Positions 16,850 to 25,218 of a stretch of 64,000 bases of DNA are shown here, piece after piece (position 1 is the stretch's first letter; each line of letters starts with the position of its first letter). The notes beneath the pieces were generated by a model, which was not told the origin of the DNA, did no database searches, and was given only the letters and a program-made list of their open reading frames with translations. Position numbers and translations under genes: made by a program. The DNA is from Alphaproteobacteria bacterium (lineage in GTDB: Bacteria > Pseudomonadota > Alphaproteobacteria > Rhodobacterales > Rhodobacteraceae): assembly GCA_030429495.1 (NCBI GenBank), contig JAUIFH010000001.1, positions 372,001-436,000 on the forward strand. Reading direction: 5' to 3'.

Positions 16850-17323
16850 TCAGATGCACTTGAAATGGTCAAAGGGCTCTCGGCAGTCCCGGCAGCAGTA
16901 ATGCGCCTTGCAGGGGGTCGAGCCGAACTCGCTCACCCGGTCGGTCGCCTTCGACCCGCAGCGTGGACAGGCGACGGCCGCGGCGGCGAACAGCACGGCC
17001 TTGCCACCGCCGACCGGCGGCGCGATACCGTAGGCCCGCAGCTTTTCCCGGCCCCCTGCCGTGATCCAGTCGGTGGTCCAGGCCGGTGCCATGACCCGCT
17101 CGATCCGCGCCGGGATGCCCGCATCGCGAAGCGAAGCTTCCACGGCAAGCTCGATCGCCAGCACCGCCGGGCAGCCGGAATAAGTGGGCGACAACCGCAC
17201 GACGGCGATGTCGCCGTCGGCCACGACGTCCCGCAGGATGCCGAGATCGGCGACGGTCACGACCGGAATCTCCGGGTCGGGCACCGCGCCCGCAATCTCC
17301 GCTGCCCGGTCGAGGTCGATCAC
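16850..17323 (-). CDS. paaD: PaaD, Fe-S maturation factor for phenylacetyl-CoA epoxidase
   Basis: A 157-residue protein with an N-terminal MIP18/DUF59-type domain (GAVPDPEIPVVTVADLGIL, YSGCPA) and a C-terminal zinc-ribbon-like region containing paired cysteines (CPRCGSK and CCRDC). PaaD proteins are thought to help assemble the iron centres of the epoxidase system. The start is GTG 17323, overlapping the paaC stop by four bases (GTGA), which implies translational coupling. Confidence 0.93.
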   Translation of the reverse strand: MIDLDRAAEIAGAVPDPEIPVVTVADLGILRDVVADGDIAVVRLSPTYSGCPAVLAIELAVEASLRDAGIPARIERVMAPAWTTDWITAGGREKLRAYGIAPPVGGGKAVLFAAAAVACPRCGSKATDRVSEFGSTPCKAHYCCRDCREPFDHFKCI

Positions 17324-18063
17324 CAGACTGCCCCCGGATGCGCCCGCGCGACCGACTGCATCTCGGCCAGAATGTGACCAAGGTCCTCGCCGTGCAGCCC
17401 CGCGCGCCCGCCGCTGTGCATGTGGGTGTCTTCGGGCAGCACGAGCCGCGCCTCGGTGAAAATCATCCCGATCACCCGGTCCCAGTCGCCGCGCATCTCC
17501 TCCCGAACAGGCAGCACCCCCGCCGCCTCCGCCGCCCGCGCAGCAGGTGAGCTTTCGAACAACTCACCGGTGTATCGGTGCAGGGCGTCGACCGCGCGGG
17601 CCATCCGCGCCGCGCTTTCCACAGTCCCGTCGCCCATCCGGATCACCCATTCCCCGGTATGCCGGATGTGATAGGCGACCTCCTTCGCTGCTTTCCCGGC
17701 AATGCCGTGGACCACCTCGTCAGAGGAGGCCGAGGCGGCGCGCCAGAAAGGTTCCATGAACGCCGCGAAGTAAAGCTGGCGCAGCATGGTCTGGGCGAAA
17801 TCCTCGTTCGGTCGCTCCACCAGCAGGCAATTGCGAAACTCCCGCTCACCGCGGAAATAGGCAAGATCGTCCTCGCCCCGCCCCGCGTCTTCCAGTTCCC
17901 CGGCCCGGGCATAAAGCCCCCGCGCCACACCGATCAGGTCCAAAGCCATGTTCGGCAGCGCCAGATCCTCCTCCAGCATCGGCGCATGGCCGCACCATTC
18001 CGACAGCCGGTGCCCTAGCACCAGACAATCGTCGGCGATCTCCAGAAGCGCCTCGTGCATCAT
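17320..18063 (-). CDS. paaC: Phenylacetyl-CoA epoxidase structural subunit
   Basis: A 247-residue ferritin-like subunit that forms the complex with catalytic PaaA. Family segments are LEIADDCLVLGHRLSEWCGHAPMLEEDLALPNMALDLIG-type helices and DDLAYFRGEREFRNCLLVE, with KEVAYHIRHTGEWVIRMGDG in the middle. The ATG at 18063 overlaps the paaB stop as TGATG; a second ATG one codon later and a GTG one codon earlier are possible starts. Confidence 0.94.
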   Translation of the reverse strand: MMHEALLEIADDCLVLGHRLSEWCGHAPMLEEDLALPNMALDLIGVARGLYARAGELEDAGRGEDDLAYFRGEREFRNCLLVERPNEDFAQTMLRQLYFAAFMEPFWRAASASSDEVVHGIAGKAAKEVAYHIRHTGEWVIRMGDGTVESAARMARAVDALHRYTGELFESSPAARAAEAAGVLPVREEMRGDWDRVIGMIFTEARLVLPEDTHMHSGGRAGLHGEDLGHILAEMQSVARAHPGAVW

Positions 18064-18344
18064 CACATGTGCCCCACGTCCTCGGGGATCTCGTAGAAGG
18101 TCGGGTGGCGATAGATCTTGTCGCCGGTCGGCTCGAACATCTCGTCCGTGTGATCGGGGTCGGACGCCGTGATCGCTACCGACGGCACGACCCAGACCGA
18201 ATTACCCTCGCCGCGGCGCGTATAGACATCCCGCGCTGCCTGCAAAGCCATGACGGCATCGGCGGCATGCAAGGACCCGACATGCTTGTGCGCCAGCCCG
18301 TTCCGGGGCCGGATGAACACTTCCCAAAGCGGTGTCTCTGCCAT
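18063..18344 (-). CDS. paaB: Phenylacetyl-CoA epoxidase subunit PaaB
   Basis: A 93-residue small subunit required for the full epoxidase complex. The N-terminus PLWEVFIRPRNGLAHKHVGS and the AARDVYTRRGEGNSVWVVPS segment are diagnostic. It is followed by paaC with a 1-nt overlap and preceded by a 68-nt spacer after paaA that contains a hairpin repeat. Confidence 0.95.
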   Translation of the reverse strand: MAETPLWEVFIRPRNGLAHKHVGSLHAADAVMALQAARDVYTRRGEGNSVWVVPSVAITASDPDHTDEMFEPTGDKIYRHPTFYEIPEDVGHM

Positions 18345-18353
18345 GATCCCTTC

Positions 18354-18402
18354 TTCTGTTCAGAAATACTCCACGGGGGTCCGGGGGTGTGAAACCCCCG
18401 GG
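18354..18402 (-). repeat. Hairpin repeat between paaA and paaB
   Basis: A perfect 8-bp stem (18381-18388 with 18394-18401, CCGGGGGT/ACCCCCGG) is followed on the minus strand by CCCCGTGGAGTATTTCTGAA. It matches the core of the element at 5110-5175. In the middle of an operon it probably affects mRNA processing or stability rather than ending transcription. Confidence 0.6.
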
Positions 18403-18412
18403 GGCTCTCCAC

Positions 18413-19408
18413 TTACTCCGCCGCGACTTTTCCTGTCGCCCGTTTCGCCGCATGGGCCAGCGCCGCCTCGCGCACCCAGGCACCGTCGTCCCAGGCCTTC
18501 TTCCGCGCCGCGATCCGGTCACGGTTCATCACACCCTCGCCCTTGACGACGCGCCAAAACTCGTCCCAGTCGATGGGGCCGTGGCGATAACCGCCCTTGC
18601 CGCCGTTCAGCGCCTCGTCCCAGCGCATCGCGGGGTCCGGCACTTTCAGCCCCAGATACTCCGCCTGCGGCACGGTGGCGTCGATGAACTTCTGTCTGAG
18701 TTCGTCATTCGAGAAACGCTTGATCTTCCACGCCATCGACTGCTCGGTATGCGAACTCTCCGCATCGTGCGGCCCGAACATCATCAGCGAGGGCCACCAC
18801 CAGCGGTCGAGCGCATCCTGCGCCATGGCCTTCTGTGCCCTCGTTCCGCGACAGAGCGTCAGCATGATCTCGTATCCCTGCCGCTGGTGGAAACTCTCCT
18901 CCTTGCAGATGCGGATCATCGCGCGGGCATAGGGCCCGAAGGAGCATCGGCAGAGCGGGATCTGGTTCATGATCGCGGCCCCGTCGACGAGCCAGCCGAT
19001 CGTGCCGATATCCGCCCAGGTGAGCGTCGGATAGTTGAAGATCGACGAGTATTTCGCCTTTCCGGCCAGTAGCTCCTCGGTCATCCCGTCCCGCGTCACG
19101 CCCAGGGTTTCGGCGGCGGAGTAAAGGTAAAGCCCGTGGCCGCCCTCATCCTGTACCTTGGCCAGAAGCGCCGCCTTGCGCCTCAGCGAGGGCGCCCGGG
19201 TGACCCAGTTGCCCTCGGGCAGCATTCCGACGATCTCCGAATGGGCGTGTTGGCCGATCTGGCGGACAAGCGTCCGGCGATAGCCCTCGGGCATCGCGTC
19301 CTTCGGCTCGATCTTTTCCTCGGCGTCGATGCGCGCCTGAAATGCCGCGAGAAACGTCTCCGTCTCGCCGGTCCGCCCATCGGCGCCGATCAGCCCCTGG
19401 GAATACAT
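18413..19408 (-). CDS. paaA: Phenylacetyl-CoA epoxidase catalytic subunit
   Basis: A 331-residue diiron oxygenase that epoxidises the aromatic ring of phenylacetyl-CoA. Iron-ligand regions are visible in [36 protein letters not shown] and [22 protein letters not shown] lies about 8 nt before the ATG at 19408. It heads the paaABCDE operon. The other pathway genes (paaG, paaZ, paaJ, paaK) and the regulator are not in this window. Confidence 0.96.
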   Translation of the reverse strand: MYSQGLIGADGRTGETETFLAAFQARIDAEEKIEPKDAMPEGYRRTLVRQIGQHAHSEIVGMLPEGNWVTRAPSLRRKAALLAKVQDEGGHGLYLYSAAETLGVTRDGMTEELLAGKAKYSSIFNYPTLTWADIGTIGWLVDGAAIMNQIPLCRCSFGPYARAMIRICKEESFHQRQGYEIMLTLCRGTRAQKAMAQDALDRWWWPSLMMFGPHDAESSHTEQSMAWKIKRFSNDELRQKFIDATVPQAEYLGLKVPDPAMRWDEALNGGKGGYRHGPIDWDEFWRVVKGEGVMNRDRIAARKKAWDDGAWVREAALAHAAKRATGKVAAE

Positions 19409-19440
19409 GCAGGCCTCCTCCGTTCGCGGCAGGATAATAA

Positions 19441-19476
19441 GTTACGAAATGGATTTATCAAAACACTTTTTGTAAC
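19441..19476. promoter_or_regulatory. Inverted-repeat operator candidate upstream of paaA
   Basis: GTTACGAAAT and TTTTTGTAAC form arms matching at 8 of 10 positions with a 16-nt spacer. The site lies 33-68 nt upstream of the paaA start and between the divergent paaA and 19523 genes. It is a candidate site for a phenylacetate-responsive repressor (PaaR/PaaX type) encoded elsewhere. Confidence 0.5.
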
Positions 19477-19522
19477 GCTTTGTCGCCTTGCACCCGCCCG
19501 GCCAAGCCTGAATAGTCCGGCC

Positions 19523-20380
19523 ATGACCGGAACGCTTCTCTCCCACGGCCACGGCTATTCTGCCGCCGCCCTCACCCGCCGCCTGGAAGGCTGGACCATC
19601 ATCGGCACGACCCGCCGGGCGGAGAAGGCCGACCGCCTGCGGAAGCAGGGGGTCGAGGCCATGCTCTGGCCGGGCGAGGACCTGCGCCCCGCCATCGCCC
19701 GCGCCACGCATATCCTTGCCTCCATCGCGCCCGGGGATGAGGGCGACCCGGTTCTGGCCGAATACGGGGAGGCGATAGCCCGCGCCGCGCCGCATCTGAA
19801 ATGGGTGGGCTATCTCTCGACCACCGGCGTCTATGGTGATCATCAGGGCGGCTGGGTCGATGAGACGACACCGCTGACCCCCGGCACGAAACGCGGGCGA
19901 ATCCGGGTTCTGGCCGAAAGCCAGTGGCAGGAACTGGCGACAAGCGCGAGACTGCCGCTGCACATCTTCCGCCTTGCGGGCATCTACGGGCCGGGACGGG
20001 GCCCGTTCGAGAAGGTGAAGAACGGCACCGCCCGCCGCATCATCCGGGAAAACCAGTATTTCAGCCGAATCCATGTCGAGGACATCGGCGCGGTGCTCGC
20101 CGCCTCCATCGCCCGGCCCGATCCTGGTGCCATCTACAATGTCGCCGATGACGACCCCTCACCGCCCGAGGACGTTCTGGCCGAAGCCGCCCGCCTGCTG
20201 GGCCTGCCCCTGCCGCCGGAAGTCCCCTTTGACGAGGCCGAGATAACCCCGATGGCCCGCAGCTTCTACGCGGAATCGAAGCGGGTGCGGAACGACCGCA
20301 TAAAGGAGTGCCTCGGCGTGACGCTCGCCTACCCGGACTACCGGACCGGCCTCCGCGCGCTTCTCGACGCCGAAAACTGA
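19523..20380 (+). CDS. NAD-dependent epimerase/dehydratase-family protein (YeeZ-like)
   Basis: A 285-residue extended short-chain dehydrogenase. The dinucleotide-binding start is a variant (LLSHGHGYSAAAL in place of GxxGxxG). The core YLSTTGVYGDHQGGWVDE carries the expected Tyr context. FRLAGIYGPGRGPFEKVKNG and FSRIHVEDIGAVLAASI are typical of the YeeZ-like branch. The substrate is unknown. It is divergent from paaA across a 114-nt gap that includes the candidate operator. Confidence 0.8.
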   Translation: MTGTLLSHGHGYSAAALTRRLEGWTIIGTTRRAEKADRLRKQGVEAMLWPGEDLRPAIARATHILASIAPGDEGDPVLAEYGEAIARAAPHLKWVGYLSTTGVYGDHQGGWVDETTPLTPGTKRGRIRVLAESQWQELATSARLPLHIFRLAGIYGPGRGPFEKVKNGTARRIIRENQYFSRIHVEDIGAVLAASIARPDPGAIYNVADDDPSPPEDVLAEAARLLGLPLPPEVPFDEAEITPMARSFYAESKRVRNDRIKECLGVTLAYPDYRTGLRALLDAEN

Positions 20381-20444
20381 CGAGGGAACTAAACCCGCAC
20401 CACTGGAGTTGTTATCGCGAAGTCCAAGAAACCGGGAGACCGCG

Positions 20445-20708
20445 ATGACCAAGTTCCTCCTTATGCTGCCGCTCGCCGCAAGCCTTGCCGCCTGCCAGAC
20501 GACGGCCGACCAGAACGTCGCCACCGGCGCCATCACCGGGGCCGCCGTCGGCGCGATTGCGTCGGATGACGGCGACAAGCTCGAAGGCGCGGTCCTCGGC
20601 GGCGCCGCAGGCGCGGCCGTGGGCAGCCTCGTAACGGCAGCGAACCAGCCGAAACAGTGCATCTACCGCTATTCGAACGGCTCGACCTACCAGGCGCCCT
20701 GCCCCTGA
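20445..20708 (+). CDS. Glycine-zipper lipoprotein
   Basis: An 87-residue lipoprotein with a short signal peptide and lipobox LAAC (cleavage before Cys18). The mature part has two Gly/Ala-rich zipper segments (GAITGAAVGAIA and GGAAGAAVGSLV), as in outer-membrane YMGG/OmpA-associated lipoproteins, and ends with two Cys. A Rho-independent terminator follows. Confidence 0.8.
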   Translation: MTKFLLMLPLAASLAACQTTADQNVATGAITGAAVGAIASDDGDKLEGAVLGGAAGAAVGSLVTAANQPKQCIYRYSNGSTYQAPCP

Positions 20709-20751
20709 ACCGGGGCCGCCTTTCGTAACGAGTACTCCGCGTGCCGGGGAG

Positions 20752-20783
20752 CTCGTGCGCGGCTCAGCTGCGCACGAGTTTTT
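20752..20783 (+). terminator. Terminator of the lipoprotein gene, reaching into ilvE
   Basis: A perfect 9-bp stem (20752-20760 with 20770-20778, CTCGTGCGC/GCGCACGAG) with a 9-nt loop is followed by TTTTT on the plus strand. The structure spans the ilvE stop codon, so terminator and coding end are shared between convergent genes. Confidence 0.8.
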
Positions 20784-21633
20784 CGTACTCCGCGACAACC
20801 CGCTTCGCGAGGTCGCCGACCTCGAAGGTGAAATCACCGATCTGCCCGACCGGAGTAACCTCGGCCGCGGTGCCGGTCAGCCAGCACTGCTCGAAGCTTT
20901 CCAGCTCATCGGGCATGATATGCCGCTCATGCACCTTGATCTGCATGTCCTTCAGCATCTGGATGACGGTCTGGCGGGTCAGACCATTGAGGAAGCAATC
21001 GGCCAGAGGCGTATGCACCTCACCATCCTTGACGAAGAAGATGTTGGCCCCGGTCGCCTCGGCCACATAGCCGCGATAGTCCATCATCATCGCATCCGAA
21101 CAGCCTTTGGCTTCGGCCGCGTGTTTCGACATGGTGCAGATCATATAGAGACCCGCTGCCTTCGCCTCTGACGGGATTGTCGCCGGATCGGGCCGTCGCC
21201 ATTTGGCGATGTCGAGCTTGGCGCCTTTCATCTTCGCGTCGCCGTAGTAGTTGCCCCATTCCCAGCCCGCAATTGCCAGCCGCACCGGATTACGCTTGGC
21301 CGAGACGCCCATATCCTCGCCCGACCCGCGCCAGGCGACCGCGCGGACATAGGCGTCGGTCCAGCCATTGGCCTTCAGCATTGCGTCCTTCGCGGCGTCG
21401 ATTTCCTCGGCCGTGTAGGGGATCGGCATGTCGAGCAGCTCGCCCGAGCGCAGGAGGCGCTTCGAATGCTCGTGGCCCTTAAAGATCTTGCCGTTGTAGC
21501 AGCGCTCGCCCTCGAACACGGATGAGGCGTAATGCAAAGCGTGGGTCAGGATATGGACCTTGGCATCGCGCCATTCCACGAGCGTGCCATCCATCCAGAT
21601 CTTTCCGTCGCGATCGTCGTAGGCCCCAGCCAT
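20764..21633 (-). CDS. ilvE: Branched-chain amino acid aminotransferase
   Basis: A 288-residue fold-type IV PLP enzyme that makes leucine, isoleucine and valine from their keto acids. Family segments are KIWMDGTLVEWRDAKVHILTH-type N-terminus, the HYASSVFEGERCY stretch, GYVAEATGANIFFVKDGEV and the ending LTGTAAEVTPVGQIGD. A strong GGAGGA precedes the ATG at 21633; an upstream in-frame ATG lacks such a site. It is divergent from petP. Confidence 0.94.
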   Translation of the reverse strand: MAGAYDDRDGKIWMDGTLVEWRDAKVHILTHALHYASSVFEGERCYNGKIFKGHEHSKRLLRSGELLDMPIPYTAEEIDAAKDAMLKANGWTDAYVRAVAWRGSGEDMGVSAKRNPVRLAIAGWEWGNYYGDAKMKGAKLDIAKWRRPDPATIPSEAKAAGLYMICTMSKHAAEAKGCSDAMMMDYRGYVAEATGANIFFVKDGEVHTPLADCFLNGLTRQTVIQMLKDMQIKVHERHIMPDELESFEQCWLTGTAAEVTPVGQIGDFTFEVGDLAKRVVAEYEKLVRS

Positions 21634-21662
21634 CGTATCCTCCTTGGGCGCGCCCGTTTTCA

Positions 21663-21705
21663 AATATTGCGCTTCTTAGGTCCGGTTCGGACATAATATT
21701 GCGCT
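21663..21705. promoter_or_regulatory. Direct-repeat/inverted-repeat element between ilvE and petP
   Basis: The 11-mer AATATTGCGCT occurs twice (21663-21673 and 21695-21705), spaced 32 bp, about three helical turns. Between the copies lies the inverted repeat GTCCG-GTT-CGGAC (21680-21692). The position in a divergent promoter suggests a regulator-binding array; which regulator is not known. Confidence 0.45.
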
Positions 21706-21746
21706 AAATCCGAGATTCGCTATCAGTTGAGTCTTGGAAAGTCAAC

Positions 21747-22310
21747 ATGGCTGACATAAAATCCGAACCGGGCGGGCAAGACGATCGAGGGATCAGGCAC
21801 ATGGAAGCTGGCAATCCGGGGAGTCATGGTGGCGAAAGCCTCCTGTTTCTCACAGACGAGCAGCTCCGGAAGGGGATCGAGGCGATGTTCTTCGCCTATC
21901 GCGCCTTCACCGCCGATCCCGATCGGATACTCGAAAACTACGAATACGGGCGCGCCCATCACCGCGCGATCCATTTTATCAACCGTCAGCCGGGGCTGAC
22001 GGTGAACACGCTTCTGACCATGCTCGGCGTCACGAAACAGTCGCTTAACCGCGTGCTGAGAACGCTGGTCGAGGATGGTCTCGTCGAGGCCCGAGTAGGC
22101 CGGCGCGACAAGCGTGAGCGCAACCTGTTCCTGACAGAAAAGGGGGCTGAACTGGAGCGCGAGCTGTCCGACGCGCAGCGCGCCAGGATGCGCGCGGCCT
22201 ATCGTGCAGCGGGCCCGGCCGCCGTCGCAGGGTTCCGCCAGGTGCTTGAAGCGATGATGGATCCGGATATACGCCGCCACTATCAGTCGATGAGGGAGAC
22301 CGCTTCATGA
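21747..22310 (+). CDS. petP: MarR-family transcriptional regulator PetP
   Basis: A 187-residue winged-helix protein that pairs with PetR. The HTH covers HHRAIHFINRQPGLTVN and LLTMLGVTKQSLNRVLRTL, and the wing is the VEARVGRRDKRERNLFLT stretch. The petP-petR pair is known from Rhodobacter capsulatus, where petR was found next to the bc1 genes and is needed for growth. Its stop overlaps the petR start by four bases (ATGA). Confidence 0.88.
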   Translation: MADIKSEPGGQDDRGIRHMEAGNPGSHGGESLLFLTDEQLRKGIEAMFFAYRAFTADPDRILENYEYGRAHHRAIHFINRQPGLTVNTLLTMLGVTKQSLNRVLRTLVEDGLVEARVGRRDKRERNLFLTEKGAELERELSDAQRARMRAAYRAAGPAAVAGFRQVLEAMMDPDIRRHYQSMRETAS

Positions 22311-23023
22311 GTGACCAGTCCGAGATTCATCTGCTCATCGTCGATGATGACGAACGCATTCGCGGGCTGCTGCAGAAGTTTCTGGTTCGGAACGGATTCT
22401 GGGTGTCGGCGGCGCGCGACGCTTCGCACGCCCGGCGTCTTCTCGACGGGCTCGAGTTCGATCTGATCGTCATGGATGTGATGATGCCGGGCGAGGACGG
22501 CATCAGCCTGACCCGGGACCTGCGCGAAAAGTTGAAGACACCGATCCTGCTTCTTACCGCGCGCGGCGAAACGGCCGACCGTATCGTCGGTCTTGAGGCG
22601 GGGGCGGACGACTACCTCGCCAAACCGTTCGAGCCGAAGGAACTTCTGTTGCGGATCAACGCGATCCTGCGGCGCGCTCCGGTGGTGTCCGAAGCGAAGG
22701 TGCCGAAGGTGCTTCACCTTGGTCAGGTCCGATACGATGTCGACCGTGGCGAGATGTGGCGCGGCGATAGCCTCGTGCGGCTCACCGCCACGGAGGCCGC
22801 GCTGATGCGGATCTTTGCCGCCCGCACGGGTGAGCCCGTCAGCCGAACCCAACTTGTCGAGGATCTCAGCCGCAATACCGGGCGCGGCGATGGCGGCACG
22901 GCGCAGGAGCGGGCCGTCGATGTCCAGATCACGCGGTTGCGCCGCAAGTTCGAAACCGATCCGAAGCAGCCGCGTTATCTTCAGACGGTGCGCGGGGCCG
23001 GTTACATGCTGGCACCGGAGTAG
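22307..23023 (+). CDS. petR: OmpR-family response regulator PetR
   Basis: A 238-residue response regulator with receiver domain (acidic DDD at 13-15, phosphoacceptor Asp57 in LIVMDVMMP, Lys106 in YLAKPFEP) and a C-terminal winged helix with LTATEAALMRIFAA and TRLRRKFETDP. PetR is an OmpR-type regulator required for respiratory and photosynthetic growth in Rhodobacter capsulatus. No histidine kinase gene accompanies it here, as in that species. It is co-translated with petP. Confidence 0.9.
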   Translation: MSDQSEIHLLIVDDDERIRGLLQKFLVRNGFWVSAARDASHARRLLDGLEFDLIVMDVMMPGEDGISLTRDLREKLKTPILLLTARGETADRIVGLEAGADDYLAKPFEPKELLLRINAILRRAPVVSEAKVPKVLHLGQVRYDVDRGEMWRGDSLVRLTATEAALMRIFAARTGEPVSRTQLVEDLSRNTGRGDGGTAQERAVDVQITRLRRKFETDPKQPRYLQTVRGAGYMLAPE

Positions 23024-23071
23024 GGGCGCGGCGCCGCTTGCCACTGCGTCGATCCGCGCTAATGTCGCGCG

Positions 23072-24004
23072 ATGACCACGCAGTTTTTCACACACCCGTC
23101 CGCCCTTCACCATGTGACACCCTCAGGACATCCCGAGCGTGTTGAGCGGATCGAGGCGATCTATGCCGCCCTTCGTAGTTCCGACTTCGCGGCTCTCGCA
23201 AGACAGACCGCCCCGATCGCGGATGAAGCGGAGGTGCTGCGGTGCCACACCGCACGCTACCTTGCAGAAGTCAGCCGCGCGCGCCCGGACACGGGTTGGG
23301 CGCAGCTTGACGGAGATACGTTCATGGCGGCGGGGTCGTGGGATGCTGCCCTGCGCGCGATTGGTGGGGTGGAGGCAGCGGTTGACGCCGTTCTTGCCGG
23401 CGACGCTGCGAACGCCTTTGTCGCGATGCGGCCGCCCGGCCACCATGCCGAGCGCGCACAGGCAATGGGCTTCTGCCTGTTCGGGACGGTGGCGATCGCC
23501 GCGAAATACGCGCTCGACCAACACGGCTTTTCGCGTGTCGCCGTGCTTGATTTCGACGTTCACCACGGCAACGGGACACAGGACCTGCTATGGCACGAAC
23601 CCCGGGCCATGTTCGTTTCATCCCACCAGATGCCGCTCTATCCGGGCAGCGGCGCGGCGGAGGAGGCCGGTGCGCACGGTCAGATCGTCAACCTCCCGCT
23701 CGCGCCCGGTTCGGGCGGCCACGAGATGCGCGCGGCCTGGGAAGCAGCATTGACGCGGGTGGCGGATTTCCGGCCCGAGCTTATCCTCGTCTCCGCCGGG
23801 TTCGACGCCCATCGCGACGATCCTCTGGCCGGGCTGAACTGGACCGAGGCGGACTTTGCCTGGGTCACCCATGCGATCTGCGATGTCGCGGATGAGACCT
23901 GCTCCGGGCGGGTGGTCTCCTCCCTCGAAGGTGGCTATGATCTCGACGCGCTCGCGGCCTCGGTCGCCGCGCATGTCAGGGTGCTGATGGAGCGGGGCGA
24001 ATGA
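23072..24004 (+). CDS. Histone-deacetylase-family amidohydrolase
   Basis: A 310-residue zinc hydrolase of the HDAC/acetylpolyamine amidohydrolase fold. Catalytic His pair and metal ligands are visible in RPPGHHAERAQAMGFC, LDFDVHHGNGTQD and SAGFDAHRDDPL, and the closing SLEGGYDLDALA is present. Bacterial members deacetylate acetylpolyamines or small amides; the substrate is not known. It overlaps xseB by four bases (ATGA), which suggests one transcript with xseB and ispA. Confidence 0.9.
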   Translation: MTTQFFTHPSALHHVTPSGHPERVERIEAIYAALRSSDFAALARQTAPIADEAEVLRCHTARYLAEVSRARPDTGWAQLDGDTFMAAGSWDAALRAIGGVEAAVDAVLAGDAANAFVAMRPPGHHAERAQAMGFCLFGTVAIAAKYALDQHGFSRVAVLDFDVHHGNGTQDLLWHEPRAMFVSSHQMPLYPGSGAAEEAGAHGQIVNLPLAPGSGGHEMRAAWEAALTRVADFRPELILVSAGFDAHRDDPLAGLNWTEADFAWVTHAICDVADETCSGRVVSSLEGGYDLDALAASVAAHVRVLMERGE

Positions 24005-24237
24005 GTGACGTTGCCAACATGAGTTTCGAAGAGGCGATGAAGGCGCTGGAAGGCGTGGTGCGTGACCTCGAATCCGGCAATGTCGAGCTTGAGAAGTCGA
24101 TCGCACTCTATGAGCGCGGCGCGGCGCTGAAGGCACATTGCGAAAAGAAGCTGAAAGAGGCCGAGGAGAAGGTCGCGAAGATCACGCTCGGCCCCGACGG
24201 CGCGCCTGCCGGCACCGTTCCGGTCGAAGGCCTCTAG
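24001..24237 (+). CDS. xseB: Exodeoxyribonuclease VII small subunit
   Basis: A 78-residue protein with the XseB pattern MSFEEAMKALEGVVRDLESG followed by LEKSIALYERGAALKAHCEKKL. It pairs with XseA, encoded elsewhere, to degrade single-stranded DNA. Its TAG stop shares one G with the GTG start of ispA. Confidence 0.95.
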   Translation: MSDVANMSFEEAMKALEGVVRDLESGNVELEKSIALYERGAALKAHCEKKLKEAEEKVAKITLGPDGAPAGTVPVEGL

Positions 24238-25103
24238 TGTTTCAGGAGCGGCTGAGGGCGGCGCAGAACGGCGTTCAGGCCGCGCTCGATGCGGCACTTG
24301 CCGCGCGGGCCGAAGTACCCATTATCCATGCGATGCGCTACGCGCTGACGGGTGGCAAGCGCCTGCGCGCCTTTCTGGTCCTCGAAAGCGCGGCGCTGCA
24401 CGGGATCGCCGCCGACGGCGCCATGCCTGCCGCCGCCGGGGTGGAGGCCCTCCACGCCTATTCGCTGGTGCATGACGATTTGCCCGCGATGGATGATGAC
24501 GACCTGCGGCGTGGTCAGCCGACAGTGCATGTTGCGTGGGACGAGGCGACCGCGATCCTCGCGGGCGACGCGCTTCAGACCCTCGCGTTCGAGCTTTGCT
24601 GTGACCCGATGCTTGGCCCTGCCGAACGCCGGGTCGATCTCGTCCGCGCGCTGGCACTTGCTTCGGGCGCGGAGGGGATGGTTCTTGGTCAGGCGCTCGA
24701 CATGGCCGCCGAAACTGCGCCCCGTGCCTTGACACTGGAAGAGGTCATCGCGCTGCAGGCCGGCAAGACCGGCGCGCTGATCGGCTTTGCGGCGACCTCG
24801 GGCGCGATCCTCGCCGGCGCGGATACCGCGCCGCTTGCCGCCTATGCGCGTGCGCTGGGCCTCGCCTTCCAGATCGCGGATGACATCCTCGACGTGGAGG
24901 GCGATCCGGCGAAAGCGGGGAAGAAGCTCGGCAAGGATGCAGGGGCCAACAAGGCAACGTTCGTGTCGCTTCTGGGCCTTTCCGGCGCAAAGGACCGCGC
25001 CCGCAGCCTTGTGGAAGAGGCGGAGGCGGCGCTGGCCCCCTATGGCTCTGCTGCCGATACCCTTCGCGAGGCCGCCCGCTTCGTGGTCGAGCGCGACGCA
25101 TGA
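24237..25103 (+). CDS. ispA: Farnesyl diphosphate synthase (short-chain polyprenyl synthase)
   Basis: A 288-residue isoprenoid synthase. The first Asp-rich motif reads [15 protein letters not shown] and the second [13 protein letters not shown], the pattern of bacterial FPP synthases. The start is GTG 24237, which overlaps the xseB stop by one base and gives the usual N-terminus [10 protein letters not shown]; the longer ATG frame runs through xseB. In many alphaproteobacteria dxs follows, but here the next gene is a threonine aldolase. Confidence 0.93.
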   Translation: MFQERLRAAQNGVQAALDAALAARAEVPIIHAMRYALTGGKRLRAFLVLESAALHGIAADGAMPAAAGVEALHAYSLVHDDLPAMDDDDLRRGQPTVHVAWDEATAILAGDALQTLAFELCCDPMLGPAERRVDLVRALALASGAEGMVLGQALDMAAETAPRALTLEEVIALQAGKTGALIGFAATSGAILAGADTAPLAAYARALGLAFQIADDILDVEGDPAKAGKKLGKDAGANKATFVSLLGLSGAKDRARSLVEEAEAALAPYGSAADTLREAARFVVERDA

Positions 25104-25218
25104 CCGGCCGCTGGCCGGATCGCGTTCGATCTGCGGCGGTGTCCCGCTACAAGATGAGGGCGGTTCCAGTCGCCGGGGCCGCACGGTATTTGCAGATAGA
25201 ACAGCGTGTGCCCCGACG

